Of a stretch of 64,000 nt of DNA, positions 15,725-24,570 are shown one piece after another. The translations under genes and the position numbers were made by a program. A model generated the notes under the pieces. It saw only the letters and a list, made by a program, of their open reading frames with translations, searched no databases and had not been told where the DNA came from. Numbering within the stretch: position 1 is the first letter of the stretch; every line of letters starts with the position of its first letter. Source of the stretch: an uncultured Oscillospiraceae bacterium (GTDB lineage Bacteria; Bacillota; Clostridia; Oscillospirales; Oscillospiraceae); assembly GCA_934589675.1 (NCBI GenBank), contig CAKTOF010000010.1, positions 21,400 to 85,399 on the forward strand. The letters are read 5' to 3'.

Positions 15725-17563
15725 TCAGTGCGGCATTCTCGGCGGGAGCTTTTTCTTCTCGCCGAGCTTGAGGATGATCTTGCCGACGAACTCGCCGCCT
15801 TCGCCGCCGCACTCGGGGTACTCGACCTCTTTCCCGTCGACGGTGATGTAGACGCTCTGGCCGGCGGGCGCCTTGAGAAGGGCGCCCGGCTCGAAGGTGA
15901 GCTTCGTGAGGTAGCTCGTGCCGGTGACGATCCAGGTGGAGTCCTTATCAATGTTGACAACGACGCCGTTGTTGACCGTCGGGGCGGCCGTCTGCGTGAC
16001 GTTGGACAGCTCGATGCGGGTCAGCTCGGTGATCTCGGTCAGGTCGTCGCGGTGCTTCTGGACGGCCGAGGAGGCGACGCCCTCGTAGCGGCAGTTTTTG
16101 AGGTTGATCTCAAGGTTTTTCGGGCCGCGGGCGTCGTAGTCGTTGATGACCATGTCCGGCGTGGCGGTCGCCAGGTCGAACGGGGGCGCCATGTTCATGA
16201 ACATGCCGCCGAACGGGACGCGCGTCGGCATGCCGAGGGTGCAGCCCTGCTCGGCGTGGTTGTTCGTGGTGGAGTTATAGAAGTTGCCGCACAGATCCAT
16301 GTCGGTGAACGTCATGCGGACGTCGCGCATCGGGTCGATGGCGGCGAGGTCGCGGCCTTCGATGTAGGTGTCCGGCGTGTCCTTGACGGGGATGGCCGTG
16401 ATCCACATGTTGACCTCGTCGTTGTCCATGAGCTGGCAGATGGTGCCGTTGGCGGGCTTCAGGACCGAGCGGGCGACGTTGACGTTCGCGGCCGAGGCCT
16501 TGATGAGGAACGACGAGCGGCCGGTGATGATGGACGAATCCTCGACAATCGTCGGGGTGTTGACGTCGCCCTGGAAGTAGACGCCGTAATGCGTGCCGGT
16601 GAGCAGCGTGCCGTTTTTCACGGTCGCGTGCGCGCGGCCGAGGAAGCCGCGGACGATGAGCGGGTAGCCGTTGACATCGACCTTGCAGTGGTCAAATTCA
16701 ACGGTGTTGCGGTCGCCGATGCAGAACGCGCCGTAGCCCTGCGTGCGCGGGCCGGACAGGCTCAGGCGGCAGTCACGGATGAAGTAGCGGACGCAGTCGT
16801 CGCAGCCGTCGATGGACAGGACGCCCCAGCCGTTCGTGGTGAGGTCGCAGTTATTGTAGATGGCCGTGCCGTTGTCGCACAGCTGGACGAGGCGGTTGCT
16901 GCCGTCGAAGCCGACGCCCCAGGAAAAGTCGCCCATCCAGGCGTCCGGGTCGAAGGAGTGGTTGGAGATGCGGCAGTTGTTGACCTCGACGATGGAGTCG
17001 CCCGCGACATGGATGGCGCAGCGGGTGCGGCCGGCCATGGTGATCTGGCTGTCGTTGATGGTCACGCGCGCGTTGTCCATCGCGGCGATGCCGGCGCCGA
17101 CGCCCATGAAGTCGTTTGCGCCCTTGCCGTCGAAGTCGATCTTGGCGTTATTGATGGTGTACTCGCTCGTGCCGGTGACGAGGATGCCGTTGAAGTCGTC
17201 CTCGGCGCTGGCGATGTAGAGGTTCTCGGCCTTGTGGCCGCAGACGTGGCCGCCCTGCACGATGGCGGGCGTGCACTCTTCCTCGACGAGCTCGTTGTTG
17301 TGGACGACGATGGCGGTGTGCAGCTCCTCCGTGCGGCCGGACATGGTGTGCAGGCCGTGCGCGGGCATATGGTGCAGCTTCGCGACGGAGACCTTGATGT
17401 CGCCGACGTAGGTGCCGGCCTCGATGGGGATTCCGGCGCCGTTGACGGTCAGCGTCAGGAACTTGCCCTCGGGAGCCTGAAGCTCGGCGCCCTCGGCAAT
17501 GACGAGGCGATCACAGGCAAAGCTCTGCTCGATCACGGTGGTCTTGTCAATGGTCTTGATCAA
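15725..17563 (-). CDS. Leaderless parallel beta-helix protein
   Basis: A 612-aa protein with no signal peptide or membrane helix. From about residue 70 to 480 it shows repeated short strands with Asn/Asp turns (TINNAKIDFDGKG, VEVNNCRISNHSF, YNNCDLTTNG, FIRDCRLSLSG), the pattern of right-handed parallel beta-helices. It lacks recognisable pectate-lyase catalytic residues. The start is a TTG with AAGGAGG 8 nt upstream, because the longer ATG form reads through the SD. Stand-alone gene with its own promoter and terminator. Function unknown: a carbohydrate-active or structural role is possible, but export would need a non-Sec route. Confidence 0.75.
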   Translation of the reverse strand: MIKTIDKTTVIEQSFACDRLVIAEGAELQAPEGKFLTLTVNGAGIPIEAGTYVGDIKVSVAKLHHMPAHGLHTMSGRTEELHTAIVVHNNELVEEECTPAIVQGGHVCGHKAENLYIASAEDDFNGILVTGTSEYTINNAKIDFDGKGANDFMGVGAGIAAMDNARVTINDSQITMAGRTRCAIHVAGDSIVEVNNCRISNHSFDPDAWMGDFSWGVGFDGSNRLVQLCDNGTAIYNNCDLTTNGWGVLSIDGCDDCVRYFIRDCRLSLSGPRTQGYGAFCIGDRNTVEFDHCKVDVNGYPLIVRGFLGRAHATVKNGTLLTGTHYGVYFQGDVNTPTIVEDSSIITGRSSFLIKASAANVNVARSVLKPANGTICQLMDNDEVNMWITAIPVKDTPDTYIEGRDLAAIDPMRDVRMTFTDMDLCGNFYNSTTNNHAEQGCTLGMPTRVPFGGMFMNMAPPFDLATATPDMVINDYDARGPKNLEINLKNCRYEGVASSAVQKHRDDLTEITELTRIELSNVTQTAAPTVNNGVVVNIDKDSTWIVTGTSYLTKLTFEPGALLKAPAGQSVYITVDGKEVEYPECGGEGGEFVGKIILKLGEKKKLPPRMPH

Positions 17564-17625
17564 TGTGGGATCCTCCTTGTTTCCTATTCCGGGCGGCGGC
17601 ACCGCCATGATTTACGTGCGAATAT

Positions 17626-17656
17626 ATTATAGACGAACGTCTGCTGATTTGTCCAA
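17626..17656 (-). promoter_or_regulatory. Putative promoter of the beta-helix gene
   Basis: On the minus strand: TTGGAC (17651-17656), a 19-nt spacer and a perfect TATAAT (17626-17631). The spacing is longer than ideal. Confidence 0.5.
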
Positions 17657-17697
17657 TTAAAAGTGCGTTATGCTCAGCATTGATGGATACAAATGCT

Positions 17698-17728
17698 GAA
17701 AAAACCCGTCTGGAAATCCAGACGGGTG
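17698..17728 (-). terminator. Terminator after Na/Pi cotransporter gene
   Basis: Stem acccgtctgg / ccagacgggt, followed on the minus strand by TTTTTT. Confidence 0.8.
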
Positions 17729-17741
17729 GAAGCGCGGGAGG

Positions 17742-19490
17742 CTATGCGACAAGACGGTATTTTTCGGAGAACTTTTGGAAATTCTCGTGGAACGCGGGGC
17801 TTTCCATGCGGATGCCGCTGGTGTACTGGTGGACGTCCATGCTCGCGTGGGCCATCTCCATGACGCAGCCGGCGATGTTGGAGCAGTGGTCGCCGACGCG
17901 CTCGAGGTCGGTGAGAAGATCCGCCCACACAAAGCCGAGCTCGATGGTACACTGCCCCTTCTGAAGGCGCAGGATGTGGCGGTTTCTAAGCTGCTCCTTG
18001 AGCGTGTCGATGACCTGCTCGAGCGGCTCGACGAGCTGCGCCTTTTCAAGGTCGCCGCTTGAATACGCCTCCAGCGAAAGCGTCAGGATCTCGTCGATCG
18101 CGCCGCAGATGACGCGCATCTCCTCGCGCGCGCGGTCGGAAAAGGCGATCTGCTTGGCGCGCATCTCCTCGACGGACTGCACGATGTTCACGGCGTGGTC
18201 GGAGATGCGCTCAAAGTCGCCGATGATGTGCAGCAGCTTGGCCGATTCGCGGCTGTCCGCCTCGCTCATGGCGTGGCTGCTCAGGCGGACGAGGTAGGTG
18301 CCGAGCAGATCCTCGAACCGGTCGACCTCGGCCTCCTGATCGCGGATGGTCGCGGCGGCGGCCGCGTCATAGCGGTCGATGAGTGTCAGGGCGCTTCTGA
18401 GCGCCGCGACGGAGTCCTGCGCCATCGCGCCCGCGACGGTGCGGCAGCGCTCGATGGCGACCGACGGCGTGGCGAGCAGGCGCTCGTCGAGGACGTTGGG
18501 CTCCTCAGCCGTATGCGCGTCGGGCACAGTCAGGCACGCAAGGCGCTCGAGAAGCCCGCTCATGGGCAGCAGCAGCGCCGTCGAGCCGAGCTTGAAGGCC
18601 GTGTTCACGATGGCGATGGACAGCTGGTCGACCGTGTCGTGAATGAAGGAGAAGTGGATGACGGCGTTCAGCCCATAGAAAACGCTCAGATAGAACACCG
18701 TGCCGATGATGTTGAAGTAGAGGTGGACAAACGCGGCGCGGCGGGCGTTGCGGGTGGCGCCGATGGATGAGAGCAGCGCCGTGACGCAGGTGCCGATGTC
18801 CATGCCCATTAAAATCGGGATGGCACTGCCGAACGTGATCTGTCCTGTGGCCGAGAGCGCCTGCAAAATGCCGACGGACGCCGACGAGCTCTGGATGATG
18901 CTCGTGAGCACGAGTCCGGCGAGCACGCCGAGGACGGGGTTGGAGAACTTGAGCAGGATGGCCTGGAATTCCGGCACGTCGCGCAGGCCGGAGACGGCCG
19001 CGGACATTGTGTCCATGCCGAACATGAGCGTGGCGAAGCCGAGCAGGATGACGCCCGTGTCCTTTTTCGTGTCCGACTTACAGAACATATAGAAGATGAT
19101 GCCGAGCAGGGCGAGCAGCGGCGTGAACGAGGCGGGCTTGAGCATCTGCAGCAGGAAGCCCGAGCCGTCGATGCCCGTCAGCGAGAGGATCCACGCCGTG
19201 ACCGTCGTGCCGACGTTTGCGCCCATGATGACGCCGACGGCCTGATGGAGCGTCATGAGCCCGGAGTTTACAAAGCCGACGACCATGACCGTCGTGGCCG
19301 ACGAGCTCTGGATGACGGCCGTCACGCCGAGGCCCATCGCAAAGCCGACGAGCTTGTTGCTCGTGAGCTTCGTCAGAATGGCCTTCAGGCTGCCGCCCGC
19401 GCGCTTTTCCAGCGCGCTGCCCATGAGGTTCATGCCGAACAGGAACAGGCATAGCCCGCCGATGAGCGTCAATGCGTCAAAAAAGTCCAT
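17742..19490 (-). CDS. Na+/phosphate cotransporter with PhoU-like domain
   Basis: A 582-aa protein. Residues 1-330 hold two NptA-type repeats with the QSSSATT and QSSSASVG motifs (both with the diagnostic QSSS), and residues 350-560 form a helical PhoU-like regulatory domain. It would take up phosphate with Na+. The ATG at 19490 is chosen because GGAGGA lies 10 nt upstream and the hydrophobic domain starts there. It is next to the pst-phoU operon but separated by a terminator, with its own PhoP box. In some bacteria such proteins export phosphate, so direction is not certain. Confidence 0.9.
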   Translation of the reverse strand: MDFFDALTLIGGLCLFLFGMNLMGSALEKRAGGSLKAILTKLTSNKLVGFAMGLGVTAVIQSSSATTVMVVGFVNSGLMTLHQAVGVIMGANVGTTVTAWILSLTGIDGSGFLLQMLKPASFTPLLALLGIIFYMFCKSDTKKDTGVILLGFATLMFGMDTMSAAVSGLRDVPEFQAILLKFSNPVLGVLAGLVLTSIIQSSSASVGILQALSATGQITFGSAIPILMGMDIGTCVTALLSSIGATRNARRAAFVHLYFNIIGTVFYLSVFYGLNAVIHFSFIHDTVDQLSIAIVNTAFKLGSTALLLPMSGLLERLACLTVPDAHTAEEPNVLDERLLATPSVAIERCRTVAGAMAQDSVAALRSALTLIDRYDAAAAATIRDQEAEVDRFEDLLGTYLVRLSSHAMSEADSRESAKLLHIIGDFERISDHAVNIVQSVEEMRAKQIAFSDRAREEMRVICGAIDEILTLSLEAYSSGDLEKAQLVEPLEQVIDTLKEQLRNRHILRLQKGQCTIELGFVWADLLTDLERVGDHCSNIAGCVMEMAHASMDVHQYTSGIRMESPAFHENFQKFSEKYRLVA

Positions 19491-19569
19491 AGATTCTGTG
19501 TCCTCCGCTTCTTCACCTGTTATTAACATGCATTTTACAAAAAGCAGGTTAAATGCGCAGGAGGGTCAA

Positions 19570-19586
19570 TGTTAAATCTATGTAAA
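19570..19586 (-). promoter_or_regulatory. PhoP box upstream of Na/Pi cotransporter
   Basis: On the minus strand TTTACA-N5-TTAACA, matching the Bacillus PhoP direct-repeat consensus. It lies about 80 nt before the start codon. Confidence 0.65.
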
Positions 19587-19590
19587 ATGC

Positions 19591-19620
19591 GAAAAGCCGG
19601 GCTTGTGCCCGGCTTTTCGT
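19591..19620. terminator. Terminator after phoU
   Basis: Stem aaagccgggc / gcccggcttt with loop ttgt and flanking A/T runs, so it could act in both directions. Confidence 0.8.
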
Positions 19621-19638
19621 CCGAAAGCTGCGAGGTGC

Positions 19639-20325
19639 TCAGGCGTTCTCTTCCGGCGGTAATTCACTCTGAACACGGATACCCGTGATCGAGTACTCGA
19701 CCCATTCGGCGATGTTCGTGGCGTGGTCGCCGATGCGCTCGAAGTATTTTGCGACCATGAGAAGGTCGAGGTATAATTCGCCGTTTTCCGCGTCCGCTGC
19801 GACGAGCGAGATGAGCTCGCTCTTGACGTCCGTGAACAGCTTGTCGACGACGTCGTCGTAGTCGATGACCGCGCGGGCAAGCTCTAAGTCCTTGCGCACG
19901 AAGGAGTCCACGGCGTCGGAGACCATCTTGATCGTCTCGCGCGCCATCTGGCGCAGGTGGATGCGGTGGCGCAGGTTGCCCTTTTTGATAAAGCCCGTGA
20001 GGTCGGCGATGTCGGAGGCCTGGTCGCCGATGCGCTCCATGTCCGAGATCATCTTCAGCGCGGAGGAAATAACGCGCAGGTCGCGCGCGACGGGCTGCTG
20101 CTGCAGCAGCAGCTTCATGCAAAGATCCTCGATGTCGCGCTCCTTGTGGTCGATCTCGCTGTCGATCTCGTAGACGTGCGCGCGCAGCGCGGCGTCGCCC
20201 TCGCCGTCGGGCGCTTCGTCCATGAGCGCCTGCACGCTGGAGGAGATGGCCTCCTCGCACAGCGCGCCCATCGTGATGAGCTGGTTGCTCAGCTCCGTGA
20301 GCTGGGCGTCAAAGCGGTTTCGCAT
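19639..20325 (-). CDS. phoU: Phosphate signalling protein PhoU
   Basis: A 228-aa all-helical protein with the two PhoU repeats: ERIGDQASDIADL near residue 87 and ERIGDHATNIAEW near residue 190, carrying the E-x-x-x-D metal-cluster residues. It couples the Pst transporter to the PhoR kinase and shuts the Pho response off when phosphate is high. It is the last gene of pstSCAB-phoU, immediately after pstB. GGGAGG precedes the ATG. Normal length. Confidence 0.95.
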   Translation of the reverse strand: MRNRFDAQLTELSNQLITMGALCEEAISSSVQALMDEAPDGEGDAALRAHVYEIDSEIDHKERDIEDLCMKLLLQQQPVARDLRVISSALKMISDMERIGDQASDIADLTGFIKKGNLRHRIHLRQMARETIKMVSDAVDSFVRKDLELARAVIDYDDVVDKLFTDVKSELISLVAADAENGELYLDLLMVAKYFERIGDHATNIAEWVEYSITGIRVQSELPPEENA

Positions 20326-20326
20326 T

Positions 20327-21097
20327 TTAACCGAACCTCCCTGTGATGTAATCCTCCGTGCGCTTGTCCTGCGGCAGCGAGAACAGCTTCTCCGTCGGGC
20401 CGTACTCGACGAGCTCGCCGAGCAGGAAGAACGCCGTCTTGTCTGAGATGCGCGCGGCCTGCTGCATGTTGTGCGTGACCATGACGATCGTGTAGGTCTC
20501 CTTCAGCTCCATGGCGAGGTCCTCGATGCGCGAGGTCGAGATGGGGTCGAGCGCGCTCGTCGGCTCGTCCATGAGCAGCACCTCCGGCTCGACGGCGAGC
20601 GCGCGCGCGATGCAAAGCCGCTGCTGCTGGCCGCCGGACAGGCCGAGGGCGCTCTTTTTCAGGCGGTCCTTGACCTCGTCCCAGATGGCCGCGCCGCGAA
20701 GCGATTTTTCGACGATCTCGTCGAGCTGCGTGCGGCTGCGGACGCCGTGCGTGCGCGGGCCGTAGGCGATGTTGTCGTAGATGCTCATGGGGAAGGGGTT
20801 CGGCTTCTGGAACACCATGCCGATCTGGCGGCGCAGCGCCGTCGTGTCGACGGCCGGCGCGTAGATGTCCTCGCCGTGGTAGAGCACCTGACCGTCGATG
20901 CGGACGTTTTTCACAAGGTCGTTCATGCGGTCGAGCGTCTTGAGGAACGTCGATTTGCCGCAGCCGGACGGGCCGATGAGCGCGGTGATGCCGTGCGCGT
21001 CGATGTCCATGCTGATGTCCTTGAGGGCGTGGTGGTCGCCGTAGTAGAGATTCAGGCCCTTGGCCTGCAAAATCGGAGTATCCGCCATATCATTCAT
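20327..21097 (-). CDS. pstB: Phosphate ABC transporter ATP-binding protein PstB
   Basis: A 256-aa ATPase: Walker A GPSGCGKST, the PstB-specific FQKPNPFPMSIYDN segment, signature LSGGQQQR and Walker B VLLMDEPTSALD. It powers high-affinity phosphate import with PstA and PstC. It overlaps pstA by 8 nt and ends 1 nt before phoU. Confidence 0.96.
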   Translation of the reverse strand: MNDMADTPILQAKGLNLYYGDHHALKDISMDIDAHGITALIGPSGCGKSTFLKTLDRMNDLVKNVRIDGQVLYHGEDIYAPAVDTTALRRQIGMVFQKPNPFPMSIYDNIAYGPRTHGVRSRTQLDEIVEKSLRGAAIWDEVKDRLKKSALGLSGGQQQRLCIARALAVEPEVLLMDEPTSALDPISTSRIEDLAMELKETYTIVMVTHNMQQAARISDKTAFFLLGELVEYGPTEKLFSLPQDKRTEDYITGRFG

Positions 21098-22010
21098 CTC
21101 CCGCTTTGTTTTTTCCGAGCTTTTTTCCGGCGAGCTTCGCCAGAAGGTTGATGAGCAGCGTCAGGATCATGAGCACGGACGCGACCGTGAAGGCAAGATC
21201 GTAGTTGGCGCGCTCTTTTGCGTAGACGTACAGCGCGACGGTCAGCGTCGCACCCGAGCTGGCCGTGAGGCCCTTCCAGGTGCGGGGCAGCGAGTGGACG
21301 TTGAAAAAGTCCTGCATGCTCGTGCCGATGCCGGCCGTGAACATCAATACGGCGCTCTCGCCGACGATGCGGCCGACGGCGAGGATGCAGCCGGTCACGA
21401 TGCCGTCGACCGTGCAGGGCAGCACGATCGTCCGGATGACGCGCCAGCGGCCTGCGCCGAGCGCGAGCGCGCCCTCGCGGTAGCTCTGCGGGACGGTCTT
21501 GAGCGACTCCTGCGTCGTGCGGATGATGGTCGGAAGCGTCATCATCACGAGCGTGAGCGAGCCGGCCAGAAGCGTCTTCTGAAGGCTTAAAAACTGGCAG
21601 AAGAACAAAACGCCGACGAGCGCGTACAGGATGGACGGGATGCCCGAGAGCGTCTCCGTGGCAAACTCGATGGCCGAGACGAGGCGGTGGTTCGACGCGT
21701 ACTCATGGAGGTAAATGGCCGCGCCGACGCCGAGCGGCAATATGAGCAGCAGCGTCACGACGATGACGTACACCGTGTTTTTCATGGCCGGCAGAATGCC
21801 GTCCGTCCCGGCCAGAACGCTCTCCTGCGACGTGAGGAACTCCCAGCTCAGGTTCGGAAGTCCGCGGCAGAAGATGTACCCGACGAGAAAGACGAGCAGC
21901 GCGCAAACGGCCGCGGCCGAAAGGTACAAAAGCGTGCGCATGACGATGTCGTACACGCGCCGGCGCACGGGCAGGCCGCGCGTCAGCAGGGATTTTTCCG
22001 GATTTGCCAT
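21090..22010 (-). CDS. pstA: Phosphate ABC transporter permease PstA
   Basis: This 306-aa inner-membrane permease has six helices and the EAA-like loop EGALALGAGRWRVIRTIVLP, which contacts the ATPase. LSGIPSILYALVG is typical of PstA. It pairs with PstC, 3 nt upstream, to form the channel. Confidence 0.95.
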   Translation of the reverse strand: MANPEKSLLTRGLPVRRRVYDIVMRTLLYLSAAAVCALLVFLVGYIFCRGLPNLSWEFLTSQESVLAGTDGILPAMKNTVYVIVVTLLLILPLGVGAAIYLHEYASNHRLVSAIEFATETLSGIPSILYALVGVLFFCQFLSLQKTLLAGSLTLVMMTLPTIIRTTQESLKTVPQSYREGALALGAGRWRVIRTIVLPCTVDGIVTGCILAVGRIVGESAVLMFTAGIGTSMQDFFNVHSLPRTWKGLTASSGATLTVALYVYAKERANYDLAFTVASVLMILTLLINLLAKLAGKKLGKNKAGDE

Positions 22011-22013
22011 CGC

Positions 22014-22928
22014 TCACGCCTCCCGGTTCCGCTTCAAAAACGTGCCCAGCAGGACGTTGATGAGCATGATAAAAAGAAACAGCACAAGGCCGATGGAGAA
22101 GAGCGCGTTGCGCTGGAGCGTGCCGACGCCGGCGTAGCTCATCTCGCTGGCGATGGCCGTCGTGAGGAATTTGACGCTCTTCAGGAGCGACGGCATATTG
22201 GCCACGTTGCCCGCGACCATCAGGATCGCCATGGCCTCGCCGATGGCGCGGCCGACACCGAGCACGACGGCCGCGGCGATGCCGCTGCTCGCGGCCTTGG
22301 CCGAGACGCGGAAGTACGTCTCGATCTCCGTCGCGCCGAGCGCGAGACTCGCCTCCTCATACTCCCGCGGCACGGCGCGCAGCGCCGTCTCGCTCACGGA
22401 GACGATGGACGGCAGGATCATAATGGCCAGCACGATGATCGCGGCGAGCAGGCTGTCGCCCGCGACGAGGCCGAAGCCGTCCTTGATGATGGGCACGAGC
22501 ACGATCATGCCGACAAGGCCGTACACGACCGAGGGGATGCCCGCGAGCAGGTCGACGACCGCGCTCACCGCCGCGCCGAGCTTCGGCGGGGCGACCTTCG
22601 CGAGGAACACGGCCATCAGAAAGCCGATCGGCACGCCGATGAGCACGGCGCCGGCCGTGCCGTAGATGCTCGTGAGGATGAACGGCAGAATGCCGAACTG
22701 TGGGTTTTCCTTGTTCGTGGACGCCCATGTCTTTCCAAACAGGAACTCCTTCAGCCCGATCTCCCGGATGGCCGGAAGGCCGGAGATGATGAGGTAGACC
22801 GTGATGAGCAGCACGAACGCGATGGCGATGAAGCCGCAGATGGAGAAGAGAAGGTGCATGGCGCGCTCGAGCGCGTTTTTTGCGGCGCGGCGCTTTGTGC
22901 CGGTCAGCACGGCAGAGGGGCCAGACAT
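22014..22928 (-). CDS. pstC: Phosphate ABC transporter permease PstC
   Basis: A 304-aa permease with six helices, the EAA loop EASLALGATEIETYFRVSAK and LAGIPSVVYGLVG. AAAGGAGGAATCCCG before the ATG gives a strong SD. It is 618 nt from pstS; that gap is filled with repeats, so pstS and pstCAB may be expressed at different levels. Confidence 0.95.
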   Translation of the reverse strand: MSGPSAVLTGTKRRAAKNALERAMHLLFSICGFIAIAFVLLITVYLIISGLPAIREIGLKEFLFGKTWASTNKENPQFGILPFILTSIYGTAGAVLIGVPIGFLMAVFLAKVAPPKLGAAVSAVVDLLAGIPSVVYGLVGMIVLVPIIKDGFGLVAGDSLLAAIIVLAIMILPSIVSVSETALRAVPREYEEASLALGATEIETYFRVSAKAASSGIAAAVVLGVGRAIGEAMAILMVAGNVANMPSLLKSVKFLTTAIASEMSYAGVGTLQRNALFSIGLVLFLFIMLINVLLGTFLKRNREA

Positions 22929-22992
22929 CGGGATTCCTCCTTTTGGGTGGGATGAGGGGGTGATTTTGGCGCGGTGGAATAGAGGGTCGCGC

Positions 22993-23150
22993 CAAAGCCT
23001 CCCCTGAAAGGGGAGGTGGCACGCCGTCAGGCGTGACGGAGAGGTGAGGGTGGAGGGTTTGATGTGCAGTATCGTGGGTGCACAGGAAATTTGCGGGCTT
23101 CACCTCTCAGTCGCCTCCGGCGACAGCTCCCCTTTCAGGGGAGCCCTTCG
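22993..23150. repeat. Family A paired repeat unit between pstS and pstC
   Basis: Arms aaagcctcccctgaaagggg and the inverse cagctcccctttcagggg, around a 65-nt core. It lies inside the transcribed pstS-pstC intergenic region (22929-23546), which also carries B and C repeats and no gene. Confidence 0.75.
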
Positions 23151-23212
23151 GAAGGCGCATTCCGCAATGGGCGCGGTGCAACCGTTCCGCCGCAGTCGTG
23201 TCTTCTTGTAGG

Positions 23213-23246
23213 GGCGGATATCATCCGCCCACAAGGCCGATTGCGG
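23213..23246. repeat. Family C2 repeat
   Basis: ggcggatatcatccgccc followed by acaaggccgattgcg; an inverted copy lies at 15545-15577. Confidence 0.6.
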
Positions 23247-23267
23247 CACGCAAAAACGAAAACACGC

Positions 23268-23402
23268 GTCATCCTGAGCGGAGCGAAGCGGAGTCGAAGG
23301 ATCTTGCCGGTTGCGGTGGTCTTTTGTTCTGTTCCGGCGCTGGAAATAACCGATGCCATACCGCAATCGGAAAGACCCTTCGACTTCGCTCAGGGTGACA
23401 GG
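23268..23402. repeat. Family B repeat, full unit
   Basis: Second full copy of the element at 15391-15523: the same ends, the same ctgttccggcgctgg core and the same ataccgcaatcgg, with scattered differences. It is inserted between pstS and pstC. Confidence 0.75.
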
Positions 23403-23439
23403 TCTTATTGGGCGGCTTCCGCAATCGGCGCGTCCCACC

Positions 23440-23469
23440 GGCGGGATGGGGTCATCCCGCCCTACGGCG
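23440..23469. repeat. Family C palindrome
   Basis: ggcgggatggggtcatcccg followed by ccctacggcg; identical to 4168-4197. Confidence 0.65.
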
Positions 23470-23509
23470 CGTCCTCAGCTGCGCCCTCCCGGGGATACGA
23501 CCGCGCAGG

Positions 23510-23539
23510 CTCCCGGCTGGGAGCCTGCGGATTTTTTGG
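23510..23539. other. Hairpin just after pstS
   Basis: A strong stem, gcaggctccc / gggagcctgc, lies 8-37 nt beyond the pstS stop. On the minus strand no T-run follows it, so it is more likely a 3' mRNA-stabilising structure or partial attenuator than a full terminator. This would allow more PstS than PstCAB. Confidence 0.5.
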
Positions 23540-23546
23540 CCTGCGC

Positions 23547-24479
23547 TCAGCCGTTGGCGGCAACTGCGCCGGCGGCGGCGATGATCTCCGCGACATCCGC
23601 GCTCATCGCGTAGTCGAGGAAGGCCTGTGCGACGGGGGAAAGCTCCGTGCCGTCCTTCGTGACCATGACGAACGGGCGCTGGATGGTGTAGCTGCCGTCC
23701 TTGACGGTATCCTCGGTGCACGCGACGCCGCCGACCTTCACGGCCTTGACCTGGTCGCCGACCGCGGAGAGGGAGGCATAGCCGATGGCGTTCGGGTTGC
23801 CGGCGACCGAGCCGATGACGTCGCCCGTGGAGGAGTACTCGTTGGTGTAGGCGCAGGCATCCTCGACGCCGACGATCTCTTCAAACGCGCCGCGTGTGCC
23901 GGAGCCGGCCTCGCGGCCGTAGACGGCGATGTCGAGATCCTCGCCGCCAAGCTCGGACCAGTTTTTGATCTCACCGGTGAAGATCTTCGCGATCTGCTCG
24001 GTCGTGAGGTCGTCGACGGGGTTTTCGGGGCTCACAACGATGGCCACGCCGTCGAGCGCGACAATGTTGGCGACGGCGCCGCTCGCCGTTTCCTCGTCCT
24101 TGAGCTCGCGGCTGGACAGGCCGATGTCGGCCGTGCCGCTGACGGCGGCCTCAATGCCGGAGCCGGAGCCGGTGGCGCTGTAGTTGACCGTCACGTCCGG
24201 GTTTTCCTGCATGAACGACTCGGCGAGGGCCTTGATGACCTTCTCCATGGACGTCGAGCCGTCCGTGTTCACAACGCCGGACAGCTCCGTCGGCTCGTCG
24301 GCCTTGGCAGCGTCGCCTTCTGCGGTGTCATCCTTTGCGGCGGTCTGCGTCGTTGCAGCCGGAGCGGACGTGTCGTCCTTTTTTGTATCGGTGGTGTCCT
24401 TCGCGCCGCAGGCGGTCAGCGCCGCGAGCAGCAGGGCTGCGGTCAGGCCGCCGGCCAGAAGCTTTTTGAGTGTTTTCAT
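23547..24479 (-). CDS. pstS: Phosphate-binding lipoprotein PstS
   Basis: This 310-aa secreted protein has a lipoprotein signal (LLLAALTACG, lipid on Cys24) and a Thr/Asp/Ala-rich linker to about residue 65. The periplasmic-binding fold follows, with phosphate-loop segments DGSTSMEK, ATGSGSGIEA and GREAGSGTRGAFEE. It captures phosphate at the outer face for PstCA. It is first in the pst operon. A PhoP box and promoter lie upstream. Confidence 0.95.
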   Translation of the reverse strand: MKTLKKLLAGGLTAALLLAALTACGAKDTTDTKKDDTSAPAATTQTAAKDDTAEGDAAKADEPTELSGVVNTDGSTSMEKVIKALAESFMQENPDVTVNYSATGSGSGIEAAVSGTADIGLSSRELKDEETASGAVANIVALDGVAIVVSPENPVDDLTTEQIAKIFTGEIKNWSELGGEDLDIAVYGREAGSGTRGAFEEIVGVEDACAYTNEYSSTGDVIGSVAGNPNAIGYASLSAVGDQVKAVKVGGVACTEDTVKDGSYTIQRPFVMVTKDGTELSPVAQAFLDYAMSADVAEIIAAAGAVAANG

Positions 24480-24532
24480 TGATTTGATCTCCTTTTTGAT
24501 CTTGTTTGTATGGATTTCTGATCACGCTTTGC

Positions 24533-24560
24533 AGTATACGGGCCAACTGTAAAATCCCAA
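24533..24560 (-). promoter_or_regulatory. pstS promoter
   Basis: On the minus strand TTGGGA (24555-24560), a 16-nt spacer, TATACT (24533-24538). The weak -35 fits an activator-dependent promoter. Confidence 0.6.
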
Positions 24561-24570
24561 ATCCCGGCAG

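Noticed and set aside
15710..17632. 640-codon + strand frame opposite the beta-helix gene
   Set aside because: Val/Asp/Gly/Arg-rich antisense frame typical of high-GC DNA; the minus frame has an SD, promoter, terminator and repeat-fold logic.
23510..23539. Terminator of pstS on the minus strand
   Set aside because: The T-run is on the + strand side; on the minus strand no U-tract follows the stem, so a full terminator for pstS is unlikely.
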